Shown: positions 30,201 through 39,384 of the stretch, piece after piece
Layout: each line of letters opens with the position of its first letter
Numbering within the stretch: the stretch's first letter is position 1
Position numbers and translations under genes: made by a program
Source of the DNA: Geobacter sp. AOG1
Lineage (GTDB): Bacteria; Desulfobacterota; Desulfuromonadia; Geobacterales; Geobacteraceae
NCBI RefSeq assembly: GCF_019972315.1
Contig: NZ_BLIZ01000001.1
Coordinates: 942,513 to 1,006,512 of the forward strand
DNA: 64,000 nt
Reading direction: 5' to 3'
The notes under the pieces: model-generated
What the model was told of the DNA's origin: nothing
Database searches by the model: none
What the model saw: only the letters and a program-made list of their open reading frames with translations

Positions 30201-32239
30201 GCTTCAACAGCATCAAAACTGCCACTCTGGCAACAAGATTCACGGTGATGTTTTCTGTGGTTGCGGCGCTCATTTTGCCGGTCGGATATTTTGTCATCTC
30301 CTATGGGCATTTGCTGGGAACCATGGAAACGGAGGCGGAAATCAATGCCAAGCTCGTCTCCAGGGTAATCAGTACCAATCCGGAACTGTGGCGTTACGAG
30401 ACGATTCGCATTGAAGAACTGCTGGCACGTCGACCGAGGTCAGGGACGGCTGAAACGCGGCGCATATTTGACGAGAAGAATGTTCTGGTCGCCGAAAGTG
30501 TTAACCGTCTACCATTGCCACAGGTGAAAGCATCATATGAAATCAGGGATGGTGGAGAAGGTGTCGGCAGGATCGAAATCAGCCGTTCGGTGTTGCCCAT
30601 TCTGGCGAAATCAGGGATTATGGGACTTCTGGGCCTTGGGTTTGGCCTGCTGTTGTATCGATGGCTTCCGTTCCAGGCCTTATTCAAGGCGGGAAAAGAA
30701 CTACAGGATGCGAACGAGTTTCTGAAGAAGGTCATGGAAGGCAGCACAAGCTCCCTGGTCGTCCTCGATCTCGCCGGGAATGTCCAGATGGCCAACGGGC
30801 GAGTCGAGACTCTCACCGGATGTTCCCGGGAAGAACTCCTGGGGCACTCCTTCAACCGTCTGTTTACGGGTGATGCCTGGCCGTACGTCGATGCCGGATT
30901 ACACAGCGTGTTATCGGGAACGGCGGAAAATGCCACCTTCGAGACGGTACTCCCGCGACGGGATGGCGTGGTACGGAGTCTCTCCTGTGGGGCCATGCCG
31001 CTGTTAAGTGGAAAAGCAATTACGGGCGTCGTGGTATCGATGGATGATATTACCGAACGCATCAAAGCCGAAGAAGAACGTCTGGTGCTGGAGCGGCAAT
31101 TCCAGCAGACCCAGAAACTGGAGAGCCTCGGGGTGCTTGCCGGCGGTATAGCCCATGACTTCAACAATATCCTGTCGATAATTACGGGATACTGCGGAAC
31201 CATCAAGGCCGATATCGATCCGCTATCGGCACATGCAGACTCTGTTCAGAAGATTGAAGGAGCTGCCGACCGCGCTGCCGATCTCTGCCGACAGATGCTG
31301 TCCTACGCAGGAAAACATGAACTGCGACACTCCCCCGTCAATATGCGCATGATGGTGGATGAAATGGTAAAAATGGTGCATTCCGGAATCAAAAGGAATG
31401 TAACGATCAAGCTTGATCTGCATGATGACCTGGTGATCATAGCTGACAGCAGCCAGATTCAGCAGATTGTCATGAACCTGATCCTGAACGCCGCCGAGGC
31501 GATCGGAGACAGTAAAGGCACAATCACTATCTCCCTCAGAGAGGCGGAAGCGTTGACAGGGCAATCTGACATGGATTTTGTCGGCAAAACCCCCCTTGCC
31601 GGCAGATACGTCTGCCTGGAAGTATCGGATGATGGCTGTGGCATGGATGACGTGACACAAAACCGGATATTCGAGCCGTTCTACACCACGAAATTTGCGG
31701 GTCGTGGACTGGGCATGTCCGCCACGCTCGGCATTATCAAGTCACATGACGGTGCCTTGCAGTTGTCAAGCAGGCCGGGTGTCGGCACCACCTTCAAGGT
31801 CTACCTCCCCTTGTCTTTCGTTTCCGATCCGGCTGAAACCAAGCCAGCAGCCTGCCAAACTACCGTTGCAACGGGAAGTGGCACCATCCTGTTGGTGGAT
31901 GATGAGGAGGACCTGCGTATTATTGGTCCCATCCGGCTTAAAGCACTCGGTTATTCTTCACTAACTGCTGCCAATGGCCTTGAAGCTCTCCGAATCTACC
32001 GGGAGAAAGGGAACGGGATCGATCTGATTCTGTTAGATCTGCTCATGCCAGAGATGGATGGTGTCGAAACATATTACCGGCTGCGTGAACTATCCAAGAC
32101 CATTCCGATTGTATTTTGCAGCGGATGCAGTATAGAAGAGCTTCCGGCCGACATCCTCGATGATGAACATACCGGCTTCTTAAAAAAGCCGTACAAGCCG
32201 GATCAGTTGCGGAATGCCGTAAACAGCGTCCTCCCCTGA
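30197..32239 (+). CDS. Hybrid sensor histidine kinase with C-terminal receiver
   Basis: This 680-residue membrane kinase has a helix at residues about 15-37, a periplasmic segment of about 95 residues, and a second helix (about 134-156). Then come a PAS domain (about 172-290), a HisKA-like domain with GGIAHDFNN (His320), an HATPase domain (NLILNAAEAI, DDGCGMDD, FEPFYTTK, GRGLGMSAT) and a receiver domain (DDEED, phospho-Asp near 614 in LLDLLMPEMDG, KKPY). The AHDFNN H-box is typical of hybrid kinases. It is translationally coupled to the binding protein (ATGA overlap). No separate output regulator is encoded nearby, so phosphotransfer must go to an unlinked partner. Confidence 0.93.
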   Translation: MSFNSIKTATLATRFTVMFSVVAALILPVGYFVISYGHLLGTMETEAEINAKLVSRVISTNPELWRYETIRIEELLARRPRSGTAETRRIFDEKNVLVAESVNRLPLPQVKASYEIRDGGEGVGRIEISRSVLPILAKSGIMGLLGLGFGLLLYRWLPFQALFKAGKELQDANEFLKKVMEGSTSSLVVLDLAGNVQMANGRVETLTGCSREELLGHSFNRLFTGDAWPYVDAGLHSVLSGTAENATFETVLPRRDGVVRSLSCGAMPLLSGKAITGVVVSMDDITERIKAEEERLVLERQFQQTQKLESLGVLAGGIAHDFNNILSIITGYCGTIKADIDPLSAHADSVQKIEGAADRAADLCRQMLSYAGKHELRHSPVNMRMMVDEMVKMVHSGIKRNVTIKLDLHDDLVIIADSSQIQQIVMNLILNAAEAIGDSKGTITISLREAEALTGQSDMDFVGKTPLAGRYVCLEVSDDGCGMDDVTQNRIFEPFYTTKFAGRGLGMSATLGIIKSHDGALQLSSRPGVGTTFKVYLPLSFVSDPAETKPAACQTTVATGSGTILLVDDEEDLRIIGPIRLKALGYSSLTAANGLEALRIYREKGNGIDLILLDLLMPEMDGVETYYRLRELSKTIPIVFCSGCSIEELPADILDDEHTGFLKKPYKPDQLRNAVNSVLP

Positions 32240-32359
32240 AGGCGTGGACAGCACAGGGTTTTGCCTGCTGTGCGGTCCGATCAACCCTTTCTTGACTATC
32301 CCCCATTTCGCAGTAATAGATATAAGAACGTACTAATCGCAGGCAAGGGGGAGATGAAC

Positions 32360-32857
32360 ATGAAAAGAATAGTCGTGGCACTGTTCCTGACGGTCGTTTT
32401 CGCAGTACCAGCGTTTTCCCAGATGGATATGCCCATGCAGGAGCACATGGAAGGGCATGGGCACATGATGGAAATGGGGAGCGGCATGGACCGGATGGGG
32501 ACCATGATGGGGATGTGCCTTGAGAATGCGGAGAAGATCGGGCTGAGCGATGAGCAGGTCAAGAAGCTCACCCCGATCCATCGGGAGATGGAGAAAAAGC
32601 ACGCGCGGTTCAAGGCGGACCTGAAGATCGCAGAGATCGAGCTGATGGAGATCATGGAGGTGAAGGATTTTGACCTGGAGAAGGCGAACGCCGCAGTCAA
32701 AAAGATTTCCGACATCAAGACGACCCATCATCTGGAGATGCTGAAATCCATGAAAGAAGCACGGACCATCCTGACGGATGCGCAGTTTCAGAAGATGAAG
32801 AAGCTGATGCCGATGAAGGCACAGAAAAAGCCGATACGGAAGATGAAAAGGCCGTAG
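32360..32857 (+). CDS. Met/His-rich CpxP/Spy-like periplasmic protein
   Basis: This 165-residue exported helical protein has a signal peptide of about 20 residues ending AFSQ. The next 33 residues hold 12 Met and 3 His (MDMPMQEHM, GHGHMMEMG and so on), which suggests soft-metal binding. The rest is charged helix with an LSDEQVKKLTPIHREMEKK segment like the LTxxQ motifs of Spy/CpxP/ZraP and a second copy near LTDAQFQKMKKLM. Relatives act as periplasmic chaperones or metal sensors. The ATG at 32360 is preferred over 32354 because of spacing to the GGGGGAG ribosome site. It lies 120 bp after the hybrid kinase. Confidence 0.75.
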   Translation: MKRIVVALFLTVVFAVPAFSQMDMPMQEHMEGHGHMMEMGSGMDRMGTMMGMCLENAEKIGLSDEQVKKLTPIHREMEKKHARFKADLKIAEIELMEIMEVKDFDLEKANAAVKKISDIKTTHHLEMLKSMKEARTILTDAQFQKMKKLMPMKAQKKPIRKMKRP

Positions 32858-32881
32858 TGGCGGCTGTCTTCTATGAACAAT

Positions 32882-32923
32882 AAAAGCCCCCTTCGACTAT
32901 GTGCGAAGCGGGGCTTTTTTTTG
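32882..32923 (+). terminator. Intrinsic terminator after the CpxP-like gene
   Basis: AAGCCCCCTTCG (32884-32895) pairs with CGAAGCGGGGCTT (32904-32916, one bulge) and is followed by a run of eight or more T residues. It is a strong plus-strand terminator 25 bp past the stop. Confidence 0.88.
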
Positions 32924-32945
32924 CGTTAAGGTCAGGGGTTCAAAG

Positions 32946-32977
32946 AAAAAGGGGAGCGTTTCGGTGCTCCCCTTTTT
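32946..32977 (-). terminator. Terminator after the S8 protease gene
   Basis: A perfect 12-bp stem AAAAAGGGGAGC (32946-32957) / GCTCCCCTTTTT (32966-32977) gives a U-run on either strand. It sits 21 bp past the stop of the minus-strand protease gene, facing the preceding terminator. Confidence 0.85.
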
Positions 32978-32998
32978 GAGGTTGTCCGCATCAGAGGG

Positions 32999-35900
32999 CT
33001 ACTTGGTTAGGCAGATGTCAACCCATTGGCTTGTGCCGTCTTCGAGGTTCGCAAAGATGCGGTACTTGCCAGCGCTCAGGCCCTTTGTACTCCAGTTGTA
33101 GTGGTACTGGCTGCCGTCCCACATATAGACGGGAGTCGTGTCGGCCTGAAGAGCCGCTACATCTTCTGCTATTGTTGCTGTTCCGCATGTCCCAAGGTTA
33201 CCGGTACGGGTAAAGGTGGGGTTACCCTTTGTCTGAAGCACAACGGTACCCACTGCATTCTGCAGAACAAACTTCGCCGGAATGGTCTGACCAGCCTTGA
33301 AGCTGCTCATGGTCGAGCCAATCTGGTGGGCGGTGTCGTTGATCGGTTGCAGGTAGCCGGGCCAGCTGAAGTAGATATTGAAGGTGGCCGTCTTATAGGT
33401 GATGTCGTAGTTACCGAGCACGCCAGCCGGGCTGAGTGTGGCGCTGATCGTGTACGGGCCGACCGCTTCACCTGCAACGCGGGTGTAGGTGGCGGTCACG
33501 CTGTCAGAAGCCAGGAAGCCGGTCAGGGTACCGGTGAATGCCGGATCGACAGCGCCGAGGACCTTGGACGTTGAGTTCGGCGTTACCGAGGCGGGTTTCT
33601 TGTTAATCACGATGGCCACGTCACCGCTGGCATCGTAATAGTTGATGCCGCCGGAGAAGGTCCAGTGGGCCGTGCCACCGGGGAAGGTGGTGAAGGTGCT
33701 GCCAAGGTTAAGACTGGCGCAGAGGTCTATGCCGCCTATACCCTTCGCCGTGCCGGTGGCGCCGTGGGCAGTGCCGTCATAGGTGCCGGTCCAGCTGCCG
33801 ACGCTGATCGTGGCGTTGGCCCTGTTGATCACGATGGCCACGTCACCGCTCTGGTCGTTATAATTGGTACCGCCTGTGAAGGTCCAGTGCGCGGTACCGC
33901 CAGGAACGTTAGTGAATGTGGAGCCCAGGTTGAGGCCGGCGCCGAGGTCTACATTGCCCACGCCTTTAGCCGAGCCGGTAGCACCGTGAGCTGCTGCATC
34001 GTAGGTGCCGGTGTAGCCGTTGACCGTGACCGTGGCGTTGGCCCTGTTGATCACGATGGCCACGTCACCGCTCTGGTCGTTATAATTGGTACCGCCTGTG
34101 AAGGTCCAGTGCGCGGTACCGCCAGGAACGTTAGTGAATGTGGAGCCCAGGTTGAGGCCGGCGCCGAGGTCTACATTGCCCACGCCTTTAGCCGAGCCGG
34201 TGGCACCGTGAGCTGCTGCATCGTACGTGCCGGTGTAGCCGTTGACCGTGACCGTGGCGTCGGCCTTGTTGATGACGATGGCCGCTGTGCCGTTCTGGTC
34301 GTTATAGTTAGTGCCGCCGGTGAAGCTCCAGTTAGCGGTGCCGCCGGGGTAGTCGGTAAACTTCGCACCCAGATTGAGGCCGGCGCTCAGGTCAACACCG
34401 CCCACGCCCGTCGCCGTGCCGGTAGGACCATGAGCTGCTGCATCGTAGGTGCCGGTGTAGCCGTTGACCGTGACCGTGGCGTCGGCCTTGTTGATCACGA
34501 TGGCCACGTCATCGCTCTGGTCGTTGTAATTGGTACCGCCGGTGAAGGTCCAGTGGGCCGTACCGCCAGGAACGTTAGTGAATGTGGAGCCCAGGTTAAG
34601 ACCGGCGCCGAGGTCTACATTGCCCACGCCTTTAGCCGAGCCGGTGGCACCGTGAGCTGCTGCATCGTAGGTGCCGGTGTAGCCGTTGACCGTGACCGTG
34701 GCGTCAGCCTTGTTGATCACGATGGCCACGGCACCGCTCTGGTCGTTGTAATTGGTACCGCCGGTGAAAGTCCAGTGGGCAGCGCCGCCGGGGTAGTCGG
34801 TAAACTTTGCACCCAGATTGAGGCCGGTGCTCAGGTCAACACCGCCCACGCCCGTCGCCGTGCCGGTAGCACCGTGAGCTGCTGCATCGTACGTGCCGGT
34901 GTAGCCAACGACATTAATCGTCGCGTTGGCCTTGGCGATCTTGTCGTTGACTGTGCCGTTGGCCGCGTTGTAGTTGCCGTTACCGGCGAAGGTCCACGCA
35001 TCAGCAGGATAGTCGCCTGCATCGGTGTGAGTAGTGCCACTCAAGGTCAGCTGGCTGCTGAGGTCTTCGCCCTTGACACCGGTGGTCGTGGCGGTTGCCG
35101 TGTGGGCGTTGCCATCGTAGATTACGCTGTAGGGGGTGACGGTGATAACGGCGTCGGCCTTCTGGGCGGTGACCGTCTCTTTGATTTGCGTTGCCGGTTT
35201 ATAGCTGTTATTTCCAGGCTGGTCGTACATCACGGTGCATGCGGTGGTACCGCTTGTCATGGTGAATATTGCACCGATGTTCGTGCAGCCGCCGTCACTA
35301 CTGTAATTAATTCCTCCGCCTGGTGCCGATGCATCTACCGTGAAGCTTGTCCCATAAGTCGCGTTGGCAGGAGCATGGGTCGTTACGGTAATGGTCTGAT
35401 CAGCCTTGGCTATGTCGAAGGCGCTGCTTGTAGCGCCGGTCAAGGTACCGCTGGTTGCGGCCAGCGTGTACCCGGTTCCGGCATAGTCGATGGAGAGGTC
35501 CTCAAAGGAGGCAATACCGCTGACTGCCGCCTTTGAGGCCGTTCCGCTCAAGGTCCCGCCTGCGGGGTTGGTGCCGATTGCAAGTGAGACGGTATCGGTA
35601 TTGCTTGTTACTATGTTGCCGTACTGGTCTTGCACCGCCACTGCCACCGGTGGTGTAATCTTTTGCAGCGCGGTCGTGTTCGTCGGCTGTGCAGTGAAGG
35701 CCAGCTTGTTTGCGGCGCCGGCTCCGACATTGATACTGCCGCTGGTCCTGGTCATTGAAGAGTTAGTAGTGTCTGTTAAGGTGACCGTCTGGCTCCCCGC
35801 GGTTACCAGGGTGACATTTGTGAAGGCATGTGAGCCGTTGTCACTGGCCACAAAGTGGTAATTGGCAGGCAGGATCACTGCTCCACTATCCGAGCTCGTG

Positions 35901-38900
35901 AACTGGACAGTCCCGGTGTAGTTGGTGTCGGTATTGCCGTAGGAGTCCTGTGCAGTCACGGTTACCGTAAAGGGGGTACCTGCCGTCGCGGCGGCTGGTA
36001 CGTCAATGATGAATGCGGAGGCTGCTGCAGGAGTGATGTTTATATTACTGCTGGTGCCGTTGATCGAGGCGGTTGCTATGTCGGTGGCGGTGACTGTCTG
36101 ATTGCCCGCCGTGAGCAGTGCTACACCACGGGTAAAGGTGTTAGTGCCCTTGTCGGTCGCCTGGAAGGTAAAGTTAGCTGGCTGAGTTATCCCGGTGTGC
36201 CTGTCCGTGGTCGTGAAATGGACTGTTCCGAGATAGCCCGTCGCGGTGTTGTTGTACTGGTCTTTTGCCGTGACGGTTACATCGAAGAAAGAGCCGGCAG
36301 TGCTGCTCGACGGGGCGGTCACGGTGAAGGCGACGGCGGGTCCCGGAATTACGTTGAAGGAGTTATCGACATCAGTGGCGGCGTTGAAATTGTCATTGCC
36401 TCCCTGCGATGCACGGATCGTGCAGATACCGGCAAGGTTTGTAAGGGTGACGGTTGACCCCGTAACCGTACAGACCGATGTCGTCAGGCTGCTGAAGCCC
36501 ACGGTAAGCCCGGAATCCGCTGAAGCGGTTACGTCAAATGCGGGAGCGCCGGCAGTTTTGTCGGAGAGAGCCGCAAAGGTGATGGCCTGGCTGGCTTTAC
36601 CAATTAGGAAATTCCCTGCGGAGAGACCGGTCAAGTTAGCATAGTTGGCGGTGTCGGCAGGAACGAAGTCCGCCGTGACGGCATAGTTCCCGGCATTGGT
36701 CTGGGTAGTGGCACCGCCGGTGAGGATGTTGGCGACCGAACCGGGGACGGAACTGGTGGAGATAGCGACGGTGGCAGCTTGGGGTGTGCCGTAGTATGAC
36801 TGGGGTGAATTACTTACTGCCAGTGTCGCTGTCGGTGTGGCCTTGCCGATCGTGAAGTTCTTGGAGTCGCTGCTCCCCGTGTGGTTGGTGTCACCGGCAA
36901 AGCTTGCACTCGCTGTCGCTGTGCCCGCATTTATATTGTTTGAGTAACTCACCGGAAGTGACTGGCTCAATCCGCCTGCTCCCGACATCTGAGCGGTGCA
37001 AGGAGTTTGGGCTGCCCCGTTGTATGTGAATGGCCCTGCCGAGCAGGTAACCACCGTCGAGGATGAAGCCTGGCTGATCGTGAAGTTCCCCGCGGATGCA
37101 CCGGTAAGGGTATTGTAGTTGGTCGTGTCTGTCGGAGCGAAATCTGCCGTGACTGTATAGGTGCCGGCATTGGCCGGCACAGTTGTTAAACCATTGTATT
37201 TGACGTTGCTTACGCTACCGGCTACGGAACCAGCAGATATGGTCGCTGCTTGGGGAGAGCCGTTATAGATGACCGATGAATTGGTTACCGACAGAGTCGG
37301 GGTGACCTTATTAACCGTGAAGTTGGCAACGCCTATTCTGTTACCTGGAGGGCAAGCACCTGTAGAAGCTCCTTTGCAGACGAGTACGGAGTAGGAGCCC
37401 GTAGTTGTCGGCACATACGAATCAGCCGTGTAATAGGTGCCACTTCCGTGGTTAGCCGAGACGGTGTCTCTCGCCAAGGTGCTGCTGCTAAAAACTGTCT
37501 GGCTGCTGTACCATTGGATTCGATAATCCGCACTGCTGCCCCCGGTAATTCCAATAATGGAATAGGAGTATACTGTGTCGGACACATTAAACGATTTTAT
37601 TGCGGTTGTATGAGCAGCATCGCTGTAGGTATCGGTATTTGCGCTTGATACCGATGCCGCCGCCGTATACGGCCCCACAAACGGCCCACCGCCGCCGGGT
37701 GTGCCGGCGGGCTGGACCGGGTCGATGCCGGTATCGGCCAGGGCGTTGGCCATGTTGAGCCGGCCGTTGCCGAACATGGTCGGGTTGTTGGGGTCGCCGG
37801 CAGTGCCGATGGCGTCGGCCGAGCGGGCGAGGCGGCCGACGATGATGCCGTTGGTGAGGGTGGGGTCAACCGCTTTCATGAATGCCGCCGCGCCCGCCAC
37901 GAAAGCCGACGAGGCGGAGGTGCCGGTGATGTAGCTGTAGCCGCCGTTGGGGGCGGTGGTGTAGATGTCCGTGCCGGGGGCGGCGAGGAAAGTATCCTGG
38001 CCGTAGTTGCTTACCGCGGCGAGCAGGTCGTTCTGGTCGGTGGCGGAGACGCCGATGACACCGCGGTCGCCGGCGGGGAATGTGGGGGTGATCACTCCGT
38101 CGTTGCCGGTGGCGGCCACAAGTACCGCCCCCTTGGACCAGGCGTAGTCGATGGCGTCCTGGAGGTTCTGGCTGAAGTCGGGGTTGCTGAACCCCATGAG
38201 GATGACGTCGGCGCCATGGTCCACAGCCCAGACGATGCCGGCGATGATGTCGCTGTCCTGGCCGATGCCGCCAGCATTGAGCACGCTCACCGGCATGACC
38301 TGTACGCCGCCGAACGCGACTCCGGCGATTCCCGTCCCGTTGTCGGTGGCGGCCGCCGCGATGCCGGCCAGCCAGGTGCCGTGACCGCTCGGGTCACTCA
38401 GCCCGTTGCTGCCGTCCAGGATGGAGGTGCCGGGGATGACCTTGCCTGCCAGGTCGGGGTGGGTGGCATCGACCCCGGTGTCCAAGAGAGCCAGGGTTGC
38501 CGTGCCGGTCGGGGCGACCGTGCCGAAGACCGACTCCCAGCCGATCTTGGAGAGTGCCCACTGGACCCCGTAGTTGGCGTCCGTGGGGATCGCTTCCGCC
38601 TTCCGGCTCTTGTTCACTTCGACAGTGACGACCTGGGCATCGGCCTGGTAGTTCTGCTGCACCAGGGGCTGGTCGGCAGCAGGTACCGTGACTACGTGCA
38701 GTCGCAGGGCCGGGACCGATGAGGTCTCGGCCCCGCCGTTCCGGGCGATGACGGCCGCCTGGTCAGCCGGGGTGAGGCCGTCGACGAGCTTGACGACCAG
38801 TGACACCGTGTCGGCTGCCGTGGCGTTCGTGGCGGAATAAAACAGCCCGCCGATGATGGTCAGGATGACCAGAAGAATCGCAAAGGACGAACGTGTCCTC

Positions 38901-38941
38901 CCCGTCGGGACGTTGTACGTACCGATGCCCAACTCTTTCAT
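32999..38941 (-). CDS. Giant secreted subtilisin-like (S8) protease with MBG-type repeats
   Basis: This 1980-residue protein starts at 38941 (AAGGGGGG ribosome site; the alternative at 38962 is weaker). It has an N-terminal hydrophobic export segment (about 18-36), an inhibitor-like propeptide (about 45-110), and a peptidase S8 domain with catalytic Asp154 (LLDTGVD), His187 (GHGTW), oxyanion Asn280 (ATGNDG) and Ser342 (GTSASSAFVAG). A long non-catalytic region contains Ig-like/invasin-like domains (FTVTVTAKDQYNN type). MBG-type beta domains follow, including five near-identical 74-residue copies, then a PxKF-like ending (IPAKFVLQNAVG). There is no LPXTG or obvious membrane anchor. Likely an extracellular or surface adhesin-protease. 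The PilZ gene lies 51 bp upstream on the same strand. Confidence 0.88.
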   Translation of the reverse strand: MKELGIGTYNVPTGRTRSSFAILLVILTIIGGLFYSATNATAADTVSLVVKLVDGLTPADQAAVIARNGGAETSSVPALRLHVVTVPAADQPLVQQNYQADAQVVTVEVNKSRKAEAIPTDANYGVQWALSKIGWESVFGTVAPTGTATLALLDTGVDATHPDLAGKVIPGTSILDGSNGLSDPSGHGTWLAGIAAAATDNGTGIAGVAFGGVQVMPVSVLNAGGIGQDSDIIAGIVWAVDHGADVILMGFSNPDFSQNLQDAIDYAWSKGAVLVAATGNDGVITPTFPAGDRGVIGVSATDQNDLLAAVSNYGQDTFLAAPGTDIYTTAPNGGYSYITGTSASSAFVAGAAAFMKAVDPTLTNGIIVGRLARSADAIGTAGDPNNPTMFGNGRLNMANALADTGIDPVQPAGTPGGGGPFVGPYTAAASVSSANTDTYSDAAHTTAIKSFNVSDTVYSYSIIGITGGSSADYRIQWYSSQTVFSSSTLARDTVSANHGSGTYYTADSYVPTTTGSYSVLVCKGASTGACPPGNRIGVANFTVNKVTPTLSVTNSSVIYNGSPQAATISAGSVAGSVSNVKYNGLTTVPANAGTYTVTADFAPTDTTNYNTLTGASAGNFTISQASSSTVVTCSAGPFTYNGAAQTPCTAQMSGAGGLSQSLPVSYSNNINAGTATASASFAGDTNHTGSSDSKNFTIGKATPTATLAVSNSPQSYYGTPQAATVAISTSSVPGSVANILTGGATTQTNAGNYAVTADFVPADTANYANLTGLSAGNFLIGKASQAITFAALSDKTAGAPAFDVTASADSGLTVGFSSLTTSVCTVTGSTVTLTNLAGICTIRASQGGNDNFNAATDVDNSFNVIPGPAVAFTVTAPSSSTAGSFFDVTVTAKDQYNNTATGYLGTVHFTTTDRHTGITQPANFTFQATDKGTNTFTRGVALLTAGNQTVTATDIATASINGTSSNINITPAAASAFIIDVPAAATAGTPFTVTVTAQDSYGNTDTNYTGTVQFTSSDSGAVILPANYHFVASDNGSHAFTNVTLVTAGSQTVTLTDTTNSSMTRTSGSINVGAGAANKLAFTAQPTNTTALQKITPPVAVAVQDQYGNIVTSNTDTVSLAIGTNPAGGTLSGTASKAAVSGIASFEDLSIDYAGTGYTLAATSGTLTGATSSAFDIAKADQTITVTTHAPANATYGTSFTVDASAPGGGINYSSDGGCTNIGAIFTMTSGTTACTVMYDQPGNNSYKPATQIKETVTAQKADAVITVTPYSVIYDGNAHTATATTTGVKGEDLSSQLTLSGTTHTDAGDYPADAWTFAGNGNYNAANGTVNDKIAKANATINVVGYTGTYDAAAHGATGTATGVGGVDLSTGLNLGAKFTDYPGGAAHWTFTGGTNYNDQSGAVAIVINKADATVTVNGYTGTYDAAAHGATGSAKGVGNVDLGAGLNLGSTFTNVPGGTAHWTFTGGTNYNDQSDDVAIVINKADATVTVNGYTGTYDAAAHGPTGTATGVGGVDLSAGLNLGAKFTDYPGGTANWSFTGGTNYNDQNGTAAIVINKADATVTVNGYTGTYDAAAHGATGSAKGVGNVDLGAGLNLGSTFTNVPGGTAHWTFTGGTNYNDQSGDVAIVINRANATVTVNGYTGTYDAAAHGATGSAKGVGNVDLGAGLNLGSTFTNVPGGTAHWTFTGGTNYNDQSGDVAIVINRANATISVGSWTGTYDGTAHGATGTAKGIGGIDLCASLNLGSTFTTFPGGTAHWTFSGGINYYDASGDVAIVINKKPASVTPNSTSKVLGAVDPAFTGTLTGFLASDSVTATYTRVAGEAVGPYTISATLSPAGVLGNYDITYKTATFNIYFSWPGYLQPINDTAHQIGSTMSSFKAGQTIPAKFVLQNAVGTVVLQTKGNPTFTRTGNLGTCGTATIAEDVAALQADTTPVYMWDGSQYHYNWSTKGLSAGKYRIFANLEDGTSQWVDICLTK
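33820..34929 (-). repeat. Five tandem 222-bp repeats inside the S8 protease gene
   Basis: The same junction (linker codons for INKADATVTVNG) recurs at about 33820, 34042, 34264, 34486 and 34708, an exact spacing of 222 bp or 74 codons. Two sequence subtypes alternate (GSAKGVGNVDLG and GTATGVGGVDLS). More divergent copies flank the block on both sides. Near-identity at the DNA level points to recent duplication or gene conversion. Confidence 0.92.
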
Positions 38942-38992
38942 GTTGCCCCCCTTGCATTCCATGGAAATAAACCGTTAACCGTGCTCACCTAT

Positions 38993-39283
38993 TTATGCCA
39001 AAAACGCTACCCCTGCCCGGAAACCGTCATCGGTGGCCTTTGACCAGACAACCGAGGCGTACACGGGCAGACGCACGTTCGTTACGCCAACCGGAACCAG
39101 CAGTTTCACCACATCCCCCCGTTTCAGGGGGTACTTCGTGGCCAGCCCGCCACCGCAACTGCTCAGATCGATCCCCGTCCCCATGTCACGGACGTGTCCG
39201 GCTCCCTGTTCCCACATTTCCAGCGTGACCGGCTGATGAAAGGGAGTGCGGCTGTTGAATCTCTTGTTACTAGGTGTTTCCAT
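38993..39283 (-). CDS. PilZ-domain protein (c-di-GMP binding)
   Basis: This 96-residue single-domain PilZ protein has an N-terminal KRFNSRTPF segment supplying the Arg-rich half of the motif. TGIDLSSCGGGLAT then supplies DxSxxG, and the C-terminus is GVAFLA. PilZ domains bind cyclic di-GMP and relay it to partners controlling motility, polysaccharide or secretion. The ATG at 39283 has GGAG 6 bp upstream, while the ATG at 39295 lacks a site. It is followed 51 bp later by the giant protease gene, suggesting linked expression, and is divergent from the LuxR gene. Confidence 0.85.
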   Translation of the reverse strand: METPSNKRFNSRTPFHQPVTLEMWEQGAGHVRDMGTGIDLSSCGGGLATKYPLKRGDVVKLLVPVGVTNVRLPVYASVVWSKATDDGFRAGVAFLA

Positions 39284-39384
39284 AGTTCGCTCCATCTTAT
39301 GCTCGCAATAATAGATATTTATTAAAACAATTCAATCCCTCGAAAGAGGGATTTTGTTTGATTTTTTTTATTTTATGGCTATAA

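Noticed and set aside
33820-34929. CRISPR array suggested by regularly spaced repeats
   Set aside because: The repeat unit is 222 bp, in frame and coding for a protein domain; there are no short repeats with unique spacers and no cas genes.
33665-35536. 623-codon plus-strand open frame opposite the protease repeats
   Set aside because: It is the antisense shadow of the GC-rich repeat region of the S8 protease; it has repetitive low-information sequence and no ribosome site.
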